Positions 14,318-23,017 of a DNA stretch of 23,052 nucleotides are shown in pieces. The position numbers and the translations under genes are program-made. Source of the stretch: JANXVV01 sp038230975 (GTDB lineage: Bacteria; Planctomycetota; Phycisphaerae; Tepidisphaerales; Tepidisphaeraceae). Positions within the stretch are counted from its first letter, which is position 1. Each line of letters begins with the position of its first letter. Where the stretch lies: contig JBBRMF010000057.1 in the NCBI GenBank assembly GCA_038230975.1, positions 1 to 23,052 of the forward strand, written 5' to 3'. The notes below the pieces were generated by a model. The model did not search any database. It had not been told where the DNA came from and was given only the letters and a program-made list of their open reading frames with translations.

Positions 14318-14908
14318 ATGGAACTGACAGACGATCAACTTGTTGCAGAGGCCGGGCGGGGCTCCGAGCAAGCGATGATCGCCATCTACAACAAGTATCG
14401 CCGCGTTTTGATCAGCTTTGTATTGCGGATGACCGGGGACGCCGATCTGGCCGAAGAAGTCTTTTGCGCCACGTTTGCCGCGTTTTTCCAAACGATCGAG
14501 CGCTATGAATCTCGTGGACGTCTGGTGAACTACTTGCTGCGGATTGCCCATAGCAAGTTGATAAACGAGCAGAAATCCAGAAGACGTCTGGGCGGTGGCG
14601 AGGTGCCGGCAGAAAACGAGCGCTTGCTTTCGAATGATCCCACGCCCGAAGATTTAACCCTCAAAGCGGAAACTGAGGCTCGCGTAGCCGAGTCACTAAA
14701 AAAGCTTCCGGCGCACCTGCGAGAAGTGGTTATTTTGCGGCTGTACGAAGACCTCGACTACGCCATGATCGGTGAAATCGTAGGTGCCGGTGAAGCGACC
14801 GTACGAAGCCGTATGCGATATGCCCTGCAGTCTTTGAAGCAAACCCTCGCCGAACCCAATTCGCATCTAAGATCTTGGCCGACAGAGTTCGACTCTCAAA
14901 AAAAATAG
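14318..14908 (+). CDS. ECF-type RNA polymerase sigma factor
   Basis: This 196-residue protein has region 2 at about residues 5-85 (DQLVAEAGRGSEQAMIAIYNKY, FVLRMTGDADLAEEVF, YLLRIAHSKLIN) and region 4 at about 135-185 (LPAHLREVVILRLYEDLDYAMIGE, then GEATVRSRMRYALQSLK as the recognition helix). Region 3 is missing, as expected for an ECF sigma factor. The start at 14318 is preferred: MELTDDQL begins the region 2 fold and GGGGAG lies 11 nt upstream. The alternative ATG is 14297. The gene is followed by an anti-sigma factor, PSD1 and DUF1501 genes, which suggests that it controls that operon and possibly itself. Confidence 0.9.
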   Translation: MELTDDQLVAEAGRGSEQAMIAIYNKYRRVLISFVLRMTGDADLAEEVFCATFAAFFQTIERYESRGRLVNYLLRIAHSKLINEQKSRRRLGGGEVPAENERLLSNDPTPEDLTLKAETEARVAESLKKLPAHLREVVILRLYEDLDYAMIGEIVGAGEATVRSRMRYALQSLKQTLAEPNSHLRSWPTEFDSQKK

Positions 14909-14955
14909 TTTTTTTACAGCACGTTTAGCCAAACAACGGGTTTACTGTGCGACAG

Positions 14956-16614
14956 ATGTTGGATTTCAATATGTGTGACCTGTACTCGCAAGATACTCTC
15001 GTTGATTACCGTCGTGGCGTTTTGCCATCCTCGGCGACGGCATCCATTGAATCGCATGTCGGCGATTGTGTCGCTTGTCAGGCCGCGTTACTAGATGTTG
15101 ATCTAATCCTTCCGCACTTTTCCGCACCGCAAATCGTTCAGGAGCCGAGCGAACGGGCGAACATCCGTGTGCTGGCGACCATTCGCGCCGAAGCAGTGCG
15201 GCTTCAGGCAGCCGGGGATGACTCGCGTTTCAAATTGCCGCAGCGGTCGATGTCGATCCTCCGCGGGTCTGCTGTCGCGGCAGTATTGCTGATCGCGGCG
15301 GGGGTCGTGTGGATCTCGTCACGACCCTCCGTAGTGGCCCGGCTTCTCACCGTTTCCGATCATGTCTTGATTCGCCGAAACGGTATCAACCAGCGTGCGA
15401 TGTCGGGTTCGGATCTTCGCGCCGATGATTCATTAATCACACCCGCGGATGGAAGCGCCACCGTCATCCTCACCGATTCGACCCGGATTGAACTTGGGCC
15501 GGGTACGCTGCTTTCACTAGCCGGTGAGTCAACCAATGCCAACTCGGGTGACATGCGGCTGGATGCAGGGTTTCTATCGATCGAGGCAGCTCATCGCTCG
15601 CCGGATCATCCGATGCGAATCAGCACCCCAGACGCCCGCGCTGATGTCCTTGGAACCAAGTTCACGTTGGCGGCCACCCATACGCGCACGAATATTCGAG
15701 TGGCGGAAGGCCGCGTAAAATTGACGCGCAATTGCGATGGTAACTCGGTCGAAGTCCCGGGAGGTTTTCGATCCACGGTCGGCGACGATCGACCGCTTGT
15801 TCCCGCCGCAAGCCGATCCGGTTCGGTGCTGGTTATCGTTTCCCGTGAGAAAGCCAACCCCAATTGGGATCAATTCAATAAATCAATGGGAACGCGGCTT
15901 GTCAGCGAACGACTGCGCCAGCTGAGTCTCAGTGTGGATATTATGGATCATCACGATGTCCAAACAACCGACCTCGCAAACCGCGCCCTGGTAATCGTGG
16001 CTCACTCCGAAGCGGGCGTGGGACTTGAAGAGAGTCTACAGCGAATCGGGTTGCCGAAGGCCGCCGTGCCGGTGATCTGCCTTGAGGCGATTGCGCTACC
16101 CGTATTGGGTTTGAGCGGGCCCCATGAAGGGTCTGACTATCGGTTCGACCAGAGTAGGCTGCCGCTGGAACTGCTCAATAGTTCCCATCCGCTGGCGGAC
16201 GGGCTCAACATCACGCGGATCGGAAAGTTGCCCTGCTACGGATGGGCCGTGCCGATGCCTTCGGCAACAGTCATTGCACGCTTGCGTGACGAACATGGCA
16301 AGTCCACGTTCTTCGCGTACGAAGCTGGCAAGGTATTGTTTTCCAGGGAAATTGCACCAGCACGGCGCGTTGGTTTGCTTCTCGATCCTGATCGGGTCAA
16401 CGCGGATGAAGATGCCGGATGGAATGCATTTGACGCGGCCGTCAACTGGTGCGCCGACAATGCTCCCACATCTGGATCAACTGAGGCCCCTGTTTCCAAG
16501 CGCCTGATCGGTCCGGCGCCCGCATCCCTCCAAACCGTGAGTAGCATGATTCCAATTCGAAATGACGCATTTTCGCCGCTGTTTCATGCCAATGAGGATC
16601 TGACTTGCAACTGA
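14956..16614 (+). CDS. FecR-type anti-sigma factor with zinc finger and C-terminal amidotransferase-like domain
   Basis: From the start at 14956 the protein has 552 residues. An N-terminal zinc-binding anti-sigma region has C7 and H34-x3-C38-x2-C41. One membrane helix is at about 101-122 (SAVAAVLLIAAGVVWIS). A FecR-like domain follows at about 150-245 (GSATVILTDSTRIELGPGT, TPDARADVLGTKF, VAEGRVKL). Residues 290-510 form a second, different domain, starting VLVIVSREK and containing SHPLADGL (410-417) and FAYEAGK (453-459). That pattern recalls class I amidotransferase-like folds, but I see no Cys-His-Glu triad. FecR domains are periplasmic sensors that keep the sigma factor inactive. Other starts are GTG 14947 and ATG 14971; none has a good ribosome site. 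Confidence 0.8.
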   Translation: MLDFNMCDLYSQDTLVDYRRGVLPSSATASIESHVGDCVACQAALLDVDLILPHFSAPQIVQEPSERANIRVLATIRAEAVRLQAAGDDSRFKLPQRSMSILRGSAVAAVLLIAAGVVWISSRPSVVARLLTVSDHVLIRRNGINQRAMSGSDLRADDSLITPADGSATVILTDSTRIELGPGTLLSLAGESTNANSGDMRLDAGFLSIEAAHRSPDHPMRISTPDARADVLGTKFTLAATHTRTNIRVAEGRVKLTRNCDGNSVEVPGGFRSTVGDDRPLVPAASRSGSVLVIVSREKANPNWDQFNKSMGTRLVSERLRQLSLSVDIMDHHDVQTTDLANRALVIVAHSEAGVGLEESLQRIGLPKAAVPVICLEAIALPVLGLSGPHEGSDYRFDQSRLPLELLNSSHPLADGLNITRIGKLPCYGWAVPMPSATVIARLRDEHGKSTFFAYEAGKVLFSREIAPARRVGLLLDPDRVNADEDAGWNAFDAAVNWCADNAPTSGSTEAPVSKRLIGPAPASLQTVSSMIPIRNDAFSPLFHANEDLTCN

Positions 16615-19600
16615 AAACCACCACGATCATCGTAGCGTTGTCATTACTGACCGCGCCGTTCGCTCTGGCGATACGGCCAGTGGATCGTTTTTTTGACGAA
16701 GTGCAACCGCTCCTTCGATCCAAATGCTGGTCGTGTCATGGCGCGGAAAAACAAAAAGGGGATCTCCGCCTCGACTCCCTCCAAGCAATTCGCACCGGCG
16801 GTGAAAACGGTCCGGCACTTTTCGTAGGCGATCCCGCGCGCAGCTTAATGATTCAGGCCGTCCGGCATATCCACGACGATCTGGAAATGCCACCCAAGGA
16901 ACCGTTGACCGAATCGCAAATCCGAACCCTGGAAGAATGGGTTCTGGAAGGTGCCGCATGGCCGGCACCCGTGCGCGTACTGTTTGAAGACGAACCCGAA
17001 GTCGTCAGCCTGCTTGACGAAGATCGCGGCACGGGCACTCTGGAGACGAAGGATGTATTTCAAGGTCGCGCCGCGCTTCGCACAGGCAAACAATTGCTGT
17101 CCCGCAACATCCCCGGCTGGCGGTTTTCCATCCGTGAAAATCCCGCCGCCGGAGAATACCGGTACATCCGATTCGCCTGGAAAAAGCGAGGGCCGGGTGG
17201 ACTGATTTTCGAAATACCAAACGACGGTCAATGGCGGTTGCAGAACCAAACCAACGGCGCTTGGGTGGCCGGCAAGAATACATCCGAATGGGGCGCGATA
17301 CAGATTTCCGAAACGGCACCGACGGAATGGACCGTCGTCACCCGCGATCTTTGGAAAGATGGTGGTGATTGGAAGGGTTTCACACTGACCGGCATGAGCA
17401 TTTCCACGCTCGACGGCGGCGAAGCGCTGATCGATTCCGTGACCCTCGGTCCCACCGTTGAAAGCCTGGATGCGTACCATCCCGGTCGTGGTGAATCAGC
17501 CTTGACTTTGTCGATGGCGTCACGCGGCATCGCGCATCGAATCGGAGATGCCTGGACCGATCCAGAGAATCCCGTCACTAAAAAATGGGCGGGAAAACGG
17601 CTCGATCTCTGGTCTCTGCAAAAACCGTTGCCGATTACGCCTCCGACCGTGAAGAATGAATCCTGGGTTCGCACGCCGGTGGATCGATTTATTCTCTCGA
17701 ACCTCGTTGCGAAGGGGATTGCCCCTTCGCCGGAGGCCGACCACCGCACGTTGATTCGCCGACTCTACTTCGATTTGCTCGGCCTTCCTCCCACCCCGGC
17801 AGAGGTAAAAGCATTCGTCGAAGAAAAATCGCCGAAGGCTTACGAAGAATGCGTCGAAAAACTTCTGGCGGATAAGCGGTATGGGCAACGCTGGGGTCGG
17901 TACTGGCTGGACGTCGTGCGATATGCCGACACGATGGGATTCGAGCGCGATGAGTTCCGTCCGGAAACATACCGGTATCGTGACTATGTCATACGCGCGT
18001 TCAACGCCGACAAACCCTATGACGTGTTCATCAAGGAGCAACTCGCCGGTGATGAAATGGTGGATTCCACCGATCCACATACACCGGCCGACGCAGATCG
18101 CCTGATCGCCACGGGCTATATGCGGCTCGGTCAATACGACAGCACAGCAGCCCTCTTCGGCGAAGACGGACGAGGTCGAGACCAGCTTCAACAGGATCTG
18201 GCCAATACCACCGGCTCGGCATTCTTAGGATTGACCGTCGCCTGCGCGAATTGCCACGACCATAAATATGACCCGATTCTGCAAGCCGACCACTTCCGGC
18301 TGCGCGCCTACTTTGCAAGTGTAAAATTTCGCGACGACATCGTGATCGATACGCCTGAGACGCTGAAACAGATCGACCAACACAACACGGCAGTCAAGAA
18401 ACAGATTGAGAACATTCGGCGCGACACTGGGACTATGCTGACAGCCGCGCGAGAGAATGTTTTTGAACGTCACTCCAAAGAAATCCCTACCGAGCTTCGC
18501 CAAAAATTTGAACAAGTGGCTTCGCTATTTCCAAAGGATTTGAAGCGGCAGCTTACACCGGGCGTTGCGGCACGGCTTCATGTCAGGGAACAAGATGCCA
18601 TTAAATCAATGGCTGAATCAGAAAGAGCAAAATATACCGAACTCACAAATCGCCTCGAAGAATTGAAAAACAGCCCGCGAAAACCTGCTAGCGCGCTGGC
18701 GATGACCGATTCAGGTGCGAAGGCGCCGGTCACTCGCATTTTCTACCAGGGTGATTACCTGCAGCCTAAAGAAGCTGTGGAACCCGGTGTGCCTTCGGCG
18801 CTCGACCCGAATCCAGCATCAGTGACCCCTCCGAAATCCGGCACGTCAACCGGTCGACGAACCGCGCTCGCCACTTGGATCGCCTCGCCGGAAAACCCGC
18901 TGACCGCCCGCGTAATGGTCAATCGGATCTGGCAGCACCATTTCGGTCAGGGCATCGTGGCCACGCCAAATGATTTTGGTTATAGCGGCGATCGACCCTC
19001 GAACCAGCCGCTACTCGATTGGCTCGCCGGTGAATTCGTGCGCGGCGGATGGTCGATGAAACAGATGCACCGCGTAATCCTGCTGTCTTCGACCTACCGT
19101 CAAGCCTCGCGGCAAGAAGGTCCGGGGATGGCGATCGATTCCGACAACACTCTATTCTGGCGTCAGAATCTGAGGCGTCACGATGCCGAGACGCTTCGCG
19201 ACTCGATGCTCGCGGTGTCTGGCTTGCTCTTGCCGGTCGACAGTGGCTCACCTTTGTGGCCACCGGTGGCCCAGGACCTTCTCGATGCGCAGCCGAGCAT
19301 TCTCGAAACACACAGCGACGAAGCCGCACGTAAACGACTGGAAGGTTGGTACGCGGACCCGGTTGAAAAGACCAATGTTCGGACAGTGTTCCTGATTCAA
19401 AAGCGTTGCCTGCCGGTTCCATTTTTGCAGCCGTTTGATCTCCAGGATATGGCCATTTCCTGCGCGGCGAGAACCACCACCACCGTCGCCCCGCAAGCCC
19501 TCACGCTTCTGAACAGCGACCTGTCGGCACGAGCGAGCCGCGCGTTTGCCAATCGTGTCGCCGCCGAGGCCGGTGCGAATCCGGAAGCTCGCATTCGACT

Positions 19601-19793
19601 CTCGGCATGGCTGGCACTCGGGCGTGCTCCCGATGCCGAAGAGTTGTCGACAGGCCTGGCACTTCTAAATCGCAATGCCGAGTTGTATCGCAAAACGCCA
19701 GGCGGAAAAGATAGCCGTGATCCGCATGAGCGGGCACTGGTTGACTGGTGCCGTGCGCTGTTGAACGTGAACGAATTCGCCTATGTCGACTGA
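16605..19793 (+). CDS. Planctomycete PSCyt1/PSCyt2/PSD1 protein (DUF1549/DUF1553)
   Basis: This 1062-residue protein has a signal peptide (about 1-22). The PSCyt1 domain has a heme-binding C41-W-S-C44-H45. A beta-rich insert follows at about 130-290. PSCyt2 begins PVDRFILSNLVAKGI at about 358 and has a second CxxCH motif (C547, C550, H551). After a charged, possibly coiled-coil region comes the PSD1 domain from about 750 (RRTALATWIASPENPLTARVMVNRIWQ). These proteins are exported, carry c-type hemes, and are thought to act in polysaccharide or other organic matter breakdown, though no activity is established. The start is TTG 16605, which overlaps the FecR stop by 10 bp and follows GAGG at 16594-16597. 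Confidence 0.9.
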   Translation: MQLKTTTIIVALSLLTAPFALAIRPVDRFFDEVQPLLRSKCWSCHGAEKQKGDLRLDSLQAIRTGGENGPALFVGDPARSLMIQAVRHIHDDLEMPPKEPLTESQIRTLEEWVLEGAAWPAPVRVLFEDEPEVVSLLDEDRGTGTLETKDVFQGRAALRTGKQLLSRNIPGWRFSIRENPAAGEYRYIRFAWKKRGPGGLIFEIPNDGQWRLQNQTNGAWVAGKNTSEWGAIQISETAPTEWTVVTRDLWKDGGDWKGFTLTGMSISTLDGGEALIDSVTLGPTVESLDAYHPGRGESALTLSMASRGIAHRIGDAWTDPENPVTKKWAGKRLDLWSLQKPLPITPPTVKNESWVRTPVDRFILSNLVAKGIAPSPEADHRTLIRRLYFDLLGLPPTPAEVKAFVEEKSPKAYEECVEKLLADKRYGQRWGRYWLDVVRYADTMGFERDEFRPETYRYRDYVIRAFNADKPYDVFIKEQLAGDEMVDSTDPHTPADADRLIATGYMRLGQYDSTAALFGEDGRGRDQLQQDLANTTGSAFLGLTVACANCHDHKYDPILQADHFRLRAYFASVKFRDDIVIDTPETLKQIDQHNTAVKKQIENIRRDTGTMLTAARENVFERHSKEIPTELRQKFEQVASLFPKDLKRQLTPGVAARLHVREQDAIKSMAESERAKYTELTNRLEELKNSPRKPASALAMTDSGAKAPVTRIFYQGDYLQPKEAVEPGVPSALDPNPASVTPPKSGTSTGRRTALATWIASPENPLTARVMVNRIWQHHFGQGIVATPNDFGYSGDRPSNQPLLDWLAGEFVRGGWSMKQMHRVILLSSTYRQASRQEGPGMAIDSDNTLFWRQNLRRHDAETLRDSMLAVSGLLLPVDSGSPLWPPVAQDLLDAQPSILETHSDEAARKRLEGWYADPVEKTNVRTVFLIQKRCLPVPFLQPFDLQDMAISCAARTTTTVAPQALTLLNSDLSARASRAFANRVAAEAGANPEARIRLSAWLALGRAPDAEELSTGLALLNRNAELYRKTPGGKDSRDPHERALVDWCRALLNVNEFAYVD

Positions 19794-19810
19794 TGACAGG
19801 AGTTGCTCCG

Positions 19811-21286
19811 ATGTTTGGTCTCCCTTCAAAATTCAACCCTGCTGCGAACCCGAGCCGTCGAGATTTTCTCCTGCGAACCGGTGCTGGTTTCGGCGGCGTC
19901 GCCTTAACCGCACTGTTGGCAGCGGAGGCCCGCGCGGATCAGCGTAAACCAGCAGTCACATTCGATTCGGCAGGTCCGTTGGCACCACGACTTCCTCACC
20001 TGCCGGCCAAGGCCAAGAACGTGATTTTTCTGTTCATGTACGGCGGCCCCGGGTCCATGGATCTATTCGATTACAAACCCAAACTTCAGGAACTCCACGG
20101 CAAACCAGTACCCGAGAGCTTCAAAAAATCGTTCGGCCTCGCCGGTTCGCTCAACATGAACAAGGATGAGTTGATGGGCGGTCCGTGGAAATGGGCCCGG
20201 CACGGAAAAAGCGGTCTTTGGGTTTCCGATATGATGCCACACACCGCCCGTCATGCGGATGATCTATGCGTCATTCGTTCGATGGTCTCCGACAGCTCGA
20301 ACCATGCCCCGGCAACGTTCCAAATGAATACCGGAGCGATTATCAGCGGCAAGCCAAGCATGGGATCGTGGATCACCTACGGATTGGGCAGCCAGAATCA
20401 GAATCTGCCCGGCTATGTCCTTCTTTACAAAGTCGCCGGTCTCGGTGGCAGCGGGAACTGGAGCAATGGTTTCCTGCCCGCCGCGTTTCAGGGAACGCAG
20501 TTTCGCCACGAGGGCGCACCGGTATTAGACTTGAATCCACCGGACGAATTTGCGAGTGTGCAGCGTTCCACGATTGATGCGGTTCAAGCGTTCAATCGAA
20601 AACACCTTCAGTCGCGACCAGGTCAACTGGATCTCGAGGGGCGAATCTCATCGTATGAGTTGGCTTACCGCATGCAGAGCGAAGCGCTCACCGTAGGGGA
20701 CGTCGCCAGCGAGTCTGTCGCGACGCGCGAGATGTACGGGCTGGAAGAAAAAAACAAAGATACTGCCATGTTTGGCCGAATGTGCCTACTTTCCCGCCGT
20801 CTCGTGGAGAAGGGCGTGAGGTTTGTACAGCTCTACAGCGCCGTGGATAAAAACGGTTGGGACGCGCACGATAAGAACGAGGACTACGTTCGACGCAATT
20901 CCGCTCAAGTCGACAAACCGGTCGCGGCACTGCTCGCAGACCTCAAGCAACGAGGGATGCTGGACGAAACCCTGGTCGTCTGGGCCGGTGAATTCGGCCG
21001 CACACCAATGGTGCAGGGCAGCAGCGGACGCAATCACAACCCGCTTGGGTTCACCGTCTGGATGGCCGGTGGCGGCATACAAGGTGGCCGGGTGATTGGT
21101 GAAACCGATGAAATTGGCCTGCGCGCCGTCGTCGATCCGCATCCGGTCAAAAATCTTCACGCTACGATTCTTCATGCCCTGGGCTTGCGACACGATGATC
21201 TGTACTTCGAGCATAGCGGCCGCCCGGAGCGGCTCACCGGTGTCGCGGGCACCGCCAAAATCATCTCAGGGGCCATTGCAACCTGA
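19811..21286 (+). CDS. DUF1501 family protein, Tat-exported
   Basis: This 491-residue protein begins with a twin-arginine signal, SRRDFLL (R16-R17), and an Ala-rich h-region ending in AEARAD. The DUF1501 core includes VIFLFMYGGPGSMDLFDYKP, SNHAPATFQMNTGA, GNWSNGFLPAAFQGTQF and VVWAGEFGRTP, with further residues near the end that fit a metal-dependent alkaline-phosphatase-like fold. DUF1501 genes occur with PSD1 genes in planctomycetes and probably act together outside the cytoplasm. The start 19811 follows AGGAG at 19798-19802 with an 8-nt spacer; ATG 19793 overlaps the previous stop but lacks a good site. The gene lies 17 bp after the PSD1 stop and is probably cotranscribed. Confidence 0.92.
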   Translation: MFGLPSKFNPAANPSRRDFLLRTGAGFGGVALTALLAAEARADQRKPAVTFDSAGPLAPRLPHLPAKAKNVIFLFMYGGPGSMDLFDYKPKLQELHGKPVPESFKKSFGLAGSLNMNKDELMGGPWKWARHGKSGLWVSDMMPHTARHADDLCVIRSMVSDSSNHAPATFQMNTGAIISGKPSMGSWITYGLGSQNQNLPGYVLLYKVAGLGGSGNWSNGFLPAAFQGTQFRHEGAPVLDLNPPDEFASVQRSTIDAVQAFNRKHLQSRPGQLDLEGRISSYELAYRMQSEALTVGDVASESVATREMYGLEEKNKDTAMFGRMCLLSRRLVEKGVRFVQLYSAVDKNGWDAHDKNEDYVRRNSAQVDKPVAALLADLKQRGMLDETLVVWAGEFGRTPMVQGSSGRNHNPLGFTVWMAGGGIQGGRVIGETDEIGLRAVVDPHPVKNLHATILHALGLRHDDLYFEHSGRPERLTGVAGTAKIISGAIAT

Positions 21287-21322
21287 GTTCACGTCTTACA
21301 GTCAATAGTGGAAGGAAGAGCC

Positions 21323-21547
21323 ATGCGCTTGCTGGCGATAGCCATTGTCACGTGCCTGATAGCCTCGACGGCAGATTCGGGTCCGGCAACGAACCCATCG
21401 ACGAGATATGAATTTAAAGTCGTCCCCGCCTCCAACGACGGAGAACTGGCGATCAAGAAATTCCAAGTCGCGCCCGGCGTGAAAGTTTCACTCTTCGCCG
21501 CCGAGCCGATGCTCGCCAACCCCGTCGCCATCTTTTGGAATATTTGA
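21323..21547 (+). pseudogene. Remnant of a PVC-type membrane-bound dehydrogenase
   Basis: The frame from ATG 21323 gives 74 residues: a signal peptide (MRLLAIAIVTCLIAS) and then the sequence VKVSLFAAEPMLANPVAIFW. This is the opening of PVC-type heme-binding dehydrogenase proteins, whose N-terminal motif FAAEPxxxNPVA is followed by several hundred residues of beta-propeller and a cytochrome. Here the frame ends right after it with a TGA, and purD's end begins 40 bp later. GGAAGGAAG before the ATG shows that its translation start was normal. In relatives this gene follows the PSD1/DUF1501 pair, so this is its expected position. The rest was probably lost by deletion. Confidence 0.75.
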
Positions 21548-21587
21548 CGGATTGGCGAAAGGCCGAATAGCGCCTGAGAAAGCACGC

Positions 21588-22865
21588 CTATCGCCCCACG
21601 GCCCAGTGACCGATATCGCGCCGGTAATGCATTCCATCAAACTGAATCAGTTTCACTGCTTCGTAAGCACGATTTTGCGCCTCGGCAATTGTGTTTCCCA
21701 GAGCCGTCACACTGAGCACGCGTCCACCATCGGTCAGCACGGTTTTTCCATCGGCATCGAATTTCGTACCACTATGGAAAACCTTCACATCCGGCAGCGA
21801 ATCGGCATTTGTGATCCCGCTGATCGGTAATCCTGTTGAATATTTTCCGGGGTAACCCTTGCTCGTGGCGACAACGCTGAGCGCGGGTCGCGGATCCCAT
21901 TTCAACTCCACTTCATCCAACCGCCCGTCGGCCACCGCGAGCATCACTTCCATCAGGTCGCTCTTCAATCGCATCATCAAAGGCTGCGTTTCCGGATCGC
22001 CGAAACGGCAATTGAATTCCAGCACGCGCGGGCCGTTGCTCGTGAGCATCAACCCGGCATACAGAATACCGCGATACTCAATTCCTTCTCGCAGCAGACC
22101 ATCGACTGTTGGCACGAGAATCTCGCGCTCAATCAAACTGAGAATTTCATCCGTCACCACCGGCGTCGGTGAATAGGCACCCATGCCGCCGGTCATCGGG
22201 CCGGTATCACCATCATCGATTGGCTTGTGATCCTGCGCGCTTTCCATCACGTAAATATTTCGACGATCGACGAACGCCAGGATCGAGCATTCGGGGCCGT
22301 GCAGAATTTCTTCTATGATGATGCGCGTTCCGGCACCGCCAAATTCTTTTTTGCGCATGATCCGGTCGATGGTGTCCAGCGCATCGCTGGAACGGGCGCA
22401 AACAGTGACACCTTTGCCCTTTGCCAGGCCGGCGGCCTTGATCACGCAGGGTTCATCGCGAACCCGCACGTATTCGTCGGCGGCATTGGGTTCGGTAAAA
22501 CTGCGGGCATCGGCTGTCGGGATCGACTGTTGCCGCATGATCTCTTTGGCGAACCATTTGTCCGCCTCCATCTGCGCCGCTTCCTTCGTCGGGCCGAATA
22601 CCTTCACACCCGCGGCCTGAAGTCGATCGGTCAGGCCGCCCGCAAGCGGATCTTCCGGGCCGATGACGACAAATTGAATGCCCGCCTTTCGGACGAACTT
22701 TTCGATGCCGTCAAAATCCATGACTCCGAGTGCGACATTCTCGGCGAACTGGGCGGTTCCCGGATTTCCCGGCGCGACAAACAGCTCTGTCACCAGGGGT
22801 GACGCTGCCAGTTTCCAGGCCAATGCATGTTCCCGACCACCGCCGCCGATAAGTAACACTTTCAT
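21588..22865 (-). CDS. purD: Phosphoribosylamine--glycine ligase (GAR synthetase)
   Basis: From ATG 22865 this is a 425-residue protein, the normal PurD size. It shows the family motifs: LLIGGGGREHAL at the N-terminus, APGNPGT, VVIGPEDPLAGG, KAAGLAKGKGV, an ATP-grasp block AQDHKPIDDGDTGPMTGGMGAYSP, and VLEFNCRFGDPETQPLMMRLKSDL. The enzyme joins 5-phosphoribosylamine to glycine using ATP, the second step of de novo purine synthesis in the cytoplasm. ATG 22874 (MNL before MKV) is an alternative start. CGGAG lies about 12 nt upstream of ATG 22865. No other purine gene is adjacent, as is common in planctomycetes. The gene's 3' end is 40 bp from the dehydrogenase remnant. Confidence 0.96.
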   Translation of the reverse strand: MKVLLIGGGGREHALAWKLAASPLVTELFVAPGNPGTAQFAENVALGVMDFDGIEKFVRKAGIQFVVIGPEDPLAGGLTDRLQAAGVKVFGPTKEAAQMEADKWFAKEIMRQQSIPTADARSFTEPNAADEYVRVRDEPCVIKAAGLAKGKGVTVCARSSDALDTIDRIMRKKEFGGAGTRIIIEEILHGPECSILAFVDRRNIYVMESAQDHKPIDDGDTGPMTGGMGAYSPTPVVTDEILSLIEREILVPTVDGLLREGIEYRGILYAGLMLTSNGPRVLEFNCRFGDPETQPLMMRLKSDLMEVMLAVADGRLDEVELKWDPRPALSVVATSKGYPGKYSTGLPISGITNADSLPDVKVFHSGTKFDADGKTVLTDGGRVLSVTALGNTIAEAQNRAYEAVKLIQFDGMHYRRDIGHWAVGR

Positions 22866-22955
22866 GAGATTCATTGACTCCGAGGACCAAGGGACTGTTC
22901 GCGGAGTGTAGTTGCGGCTGGAATGGAGAACAAGCGGGCGAGAGCTTCTTCCAAT

Positions 22956-22998
22956 ATTTCGAATCACCACCGCGCTTTCAAAAGTGACGATTCGAAAT
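22956..22998. promoter_or_regulatory. 10-bp perfect inverted repeat upstream of purD
   Basis: ATTTCGAATC at 22956-22965 and GATTCGAAAT at 22989-22998 are exact reverse complements with a 23-nt spacer. They lie about 90-130 nt upstream of the purD start. This could be an operator pair or a long-loop hairpin; no known purine operator was recognised. Confidence 0.3.
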
Positions 22999-23017
22999 CG
23001 ATTAAATGACCTTGCGC

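Noticed and set aside
14045..14551. 168-residue minus-strand ORF over the ECF sigma gene start
   Set aside because: Overlaps a clear sigma factor on the other strand and contains no recognisable family.
16845..17480. 211-residue minus-strand ORF inside the PSD1 gene
   Set aside because: Antisense shadow with low-complexity sequence and no recognisable domain.
17520..18191. 223-residue minus-strand ORF inside the PSD1 gene
   Set aside because: Antisense shadow of PSCyt2; composition and lack of motifs do not support a gene.
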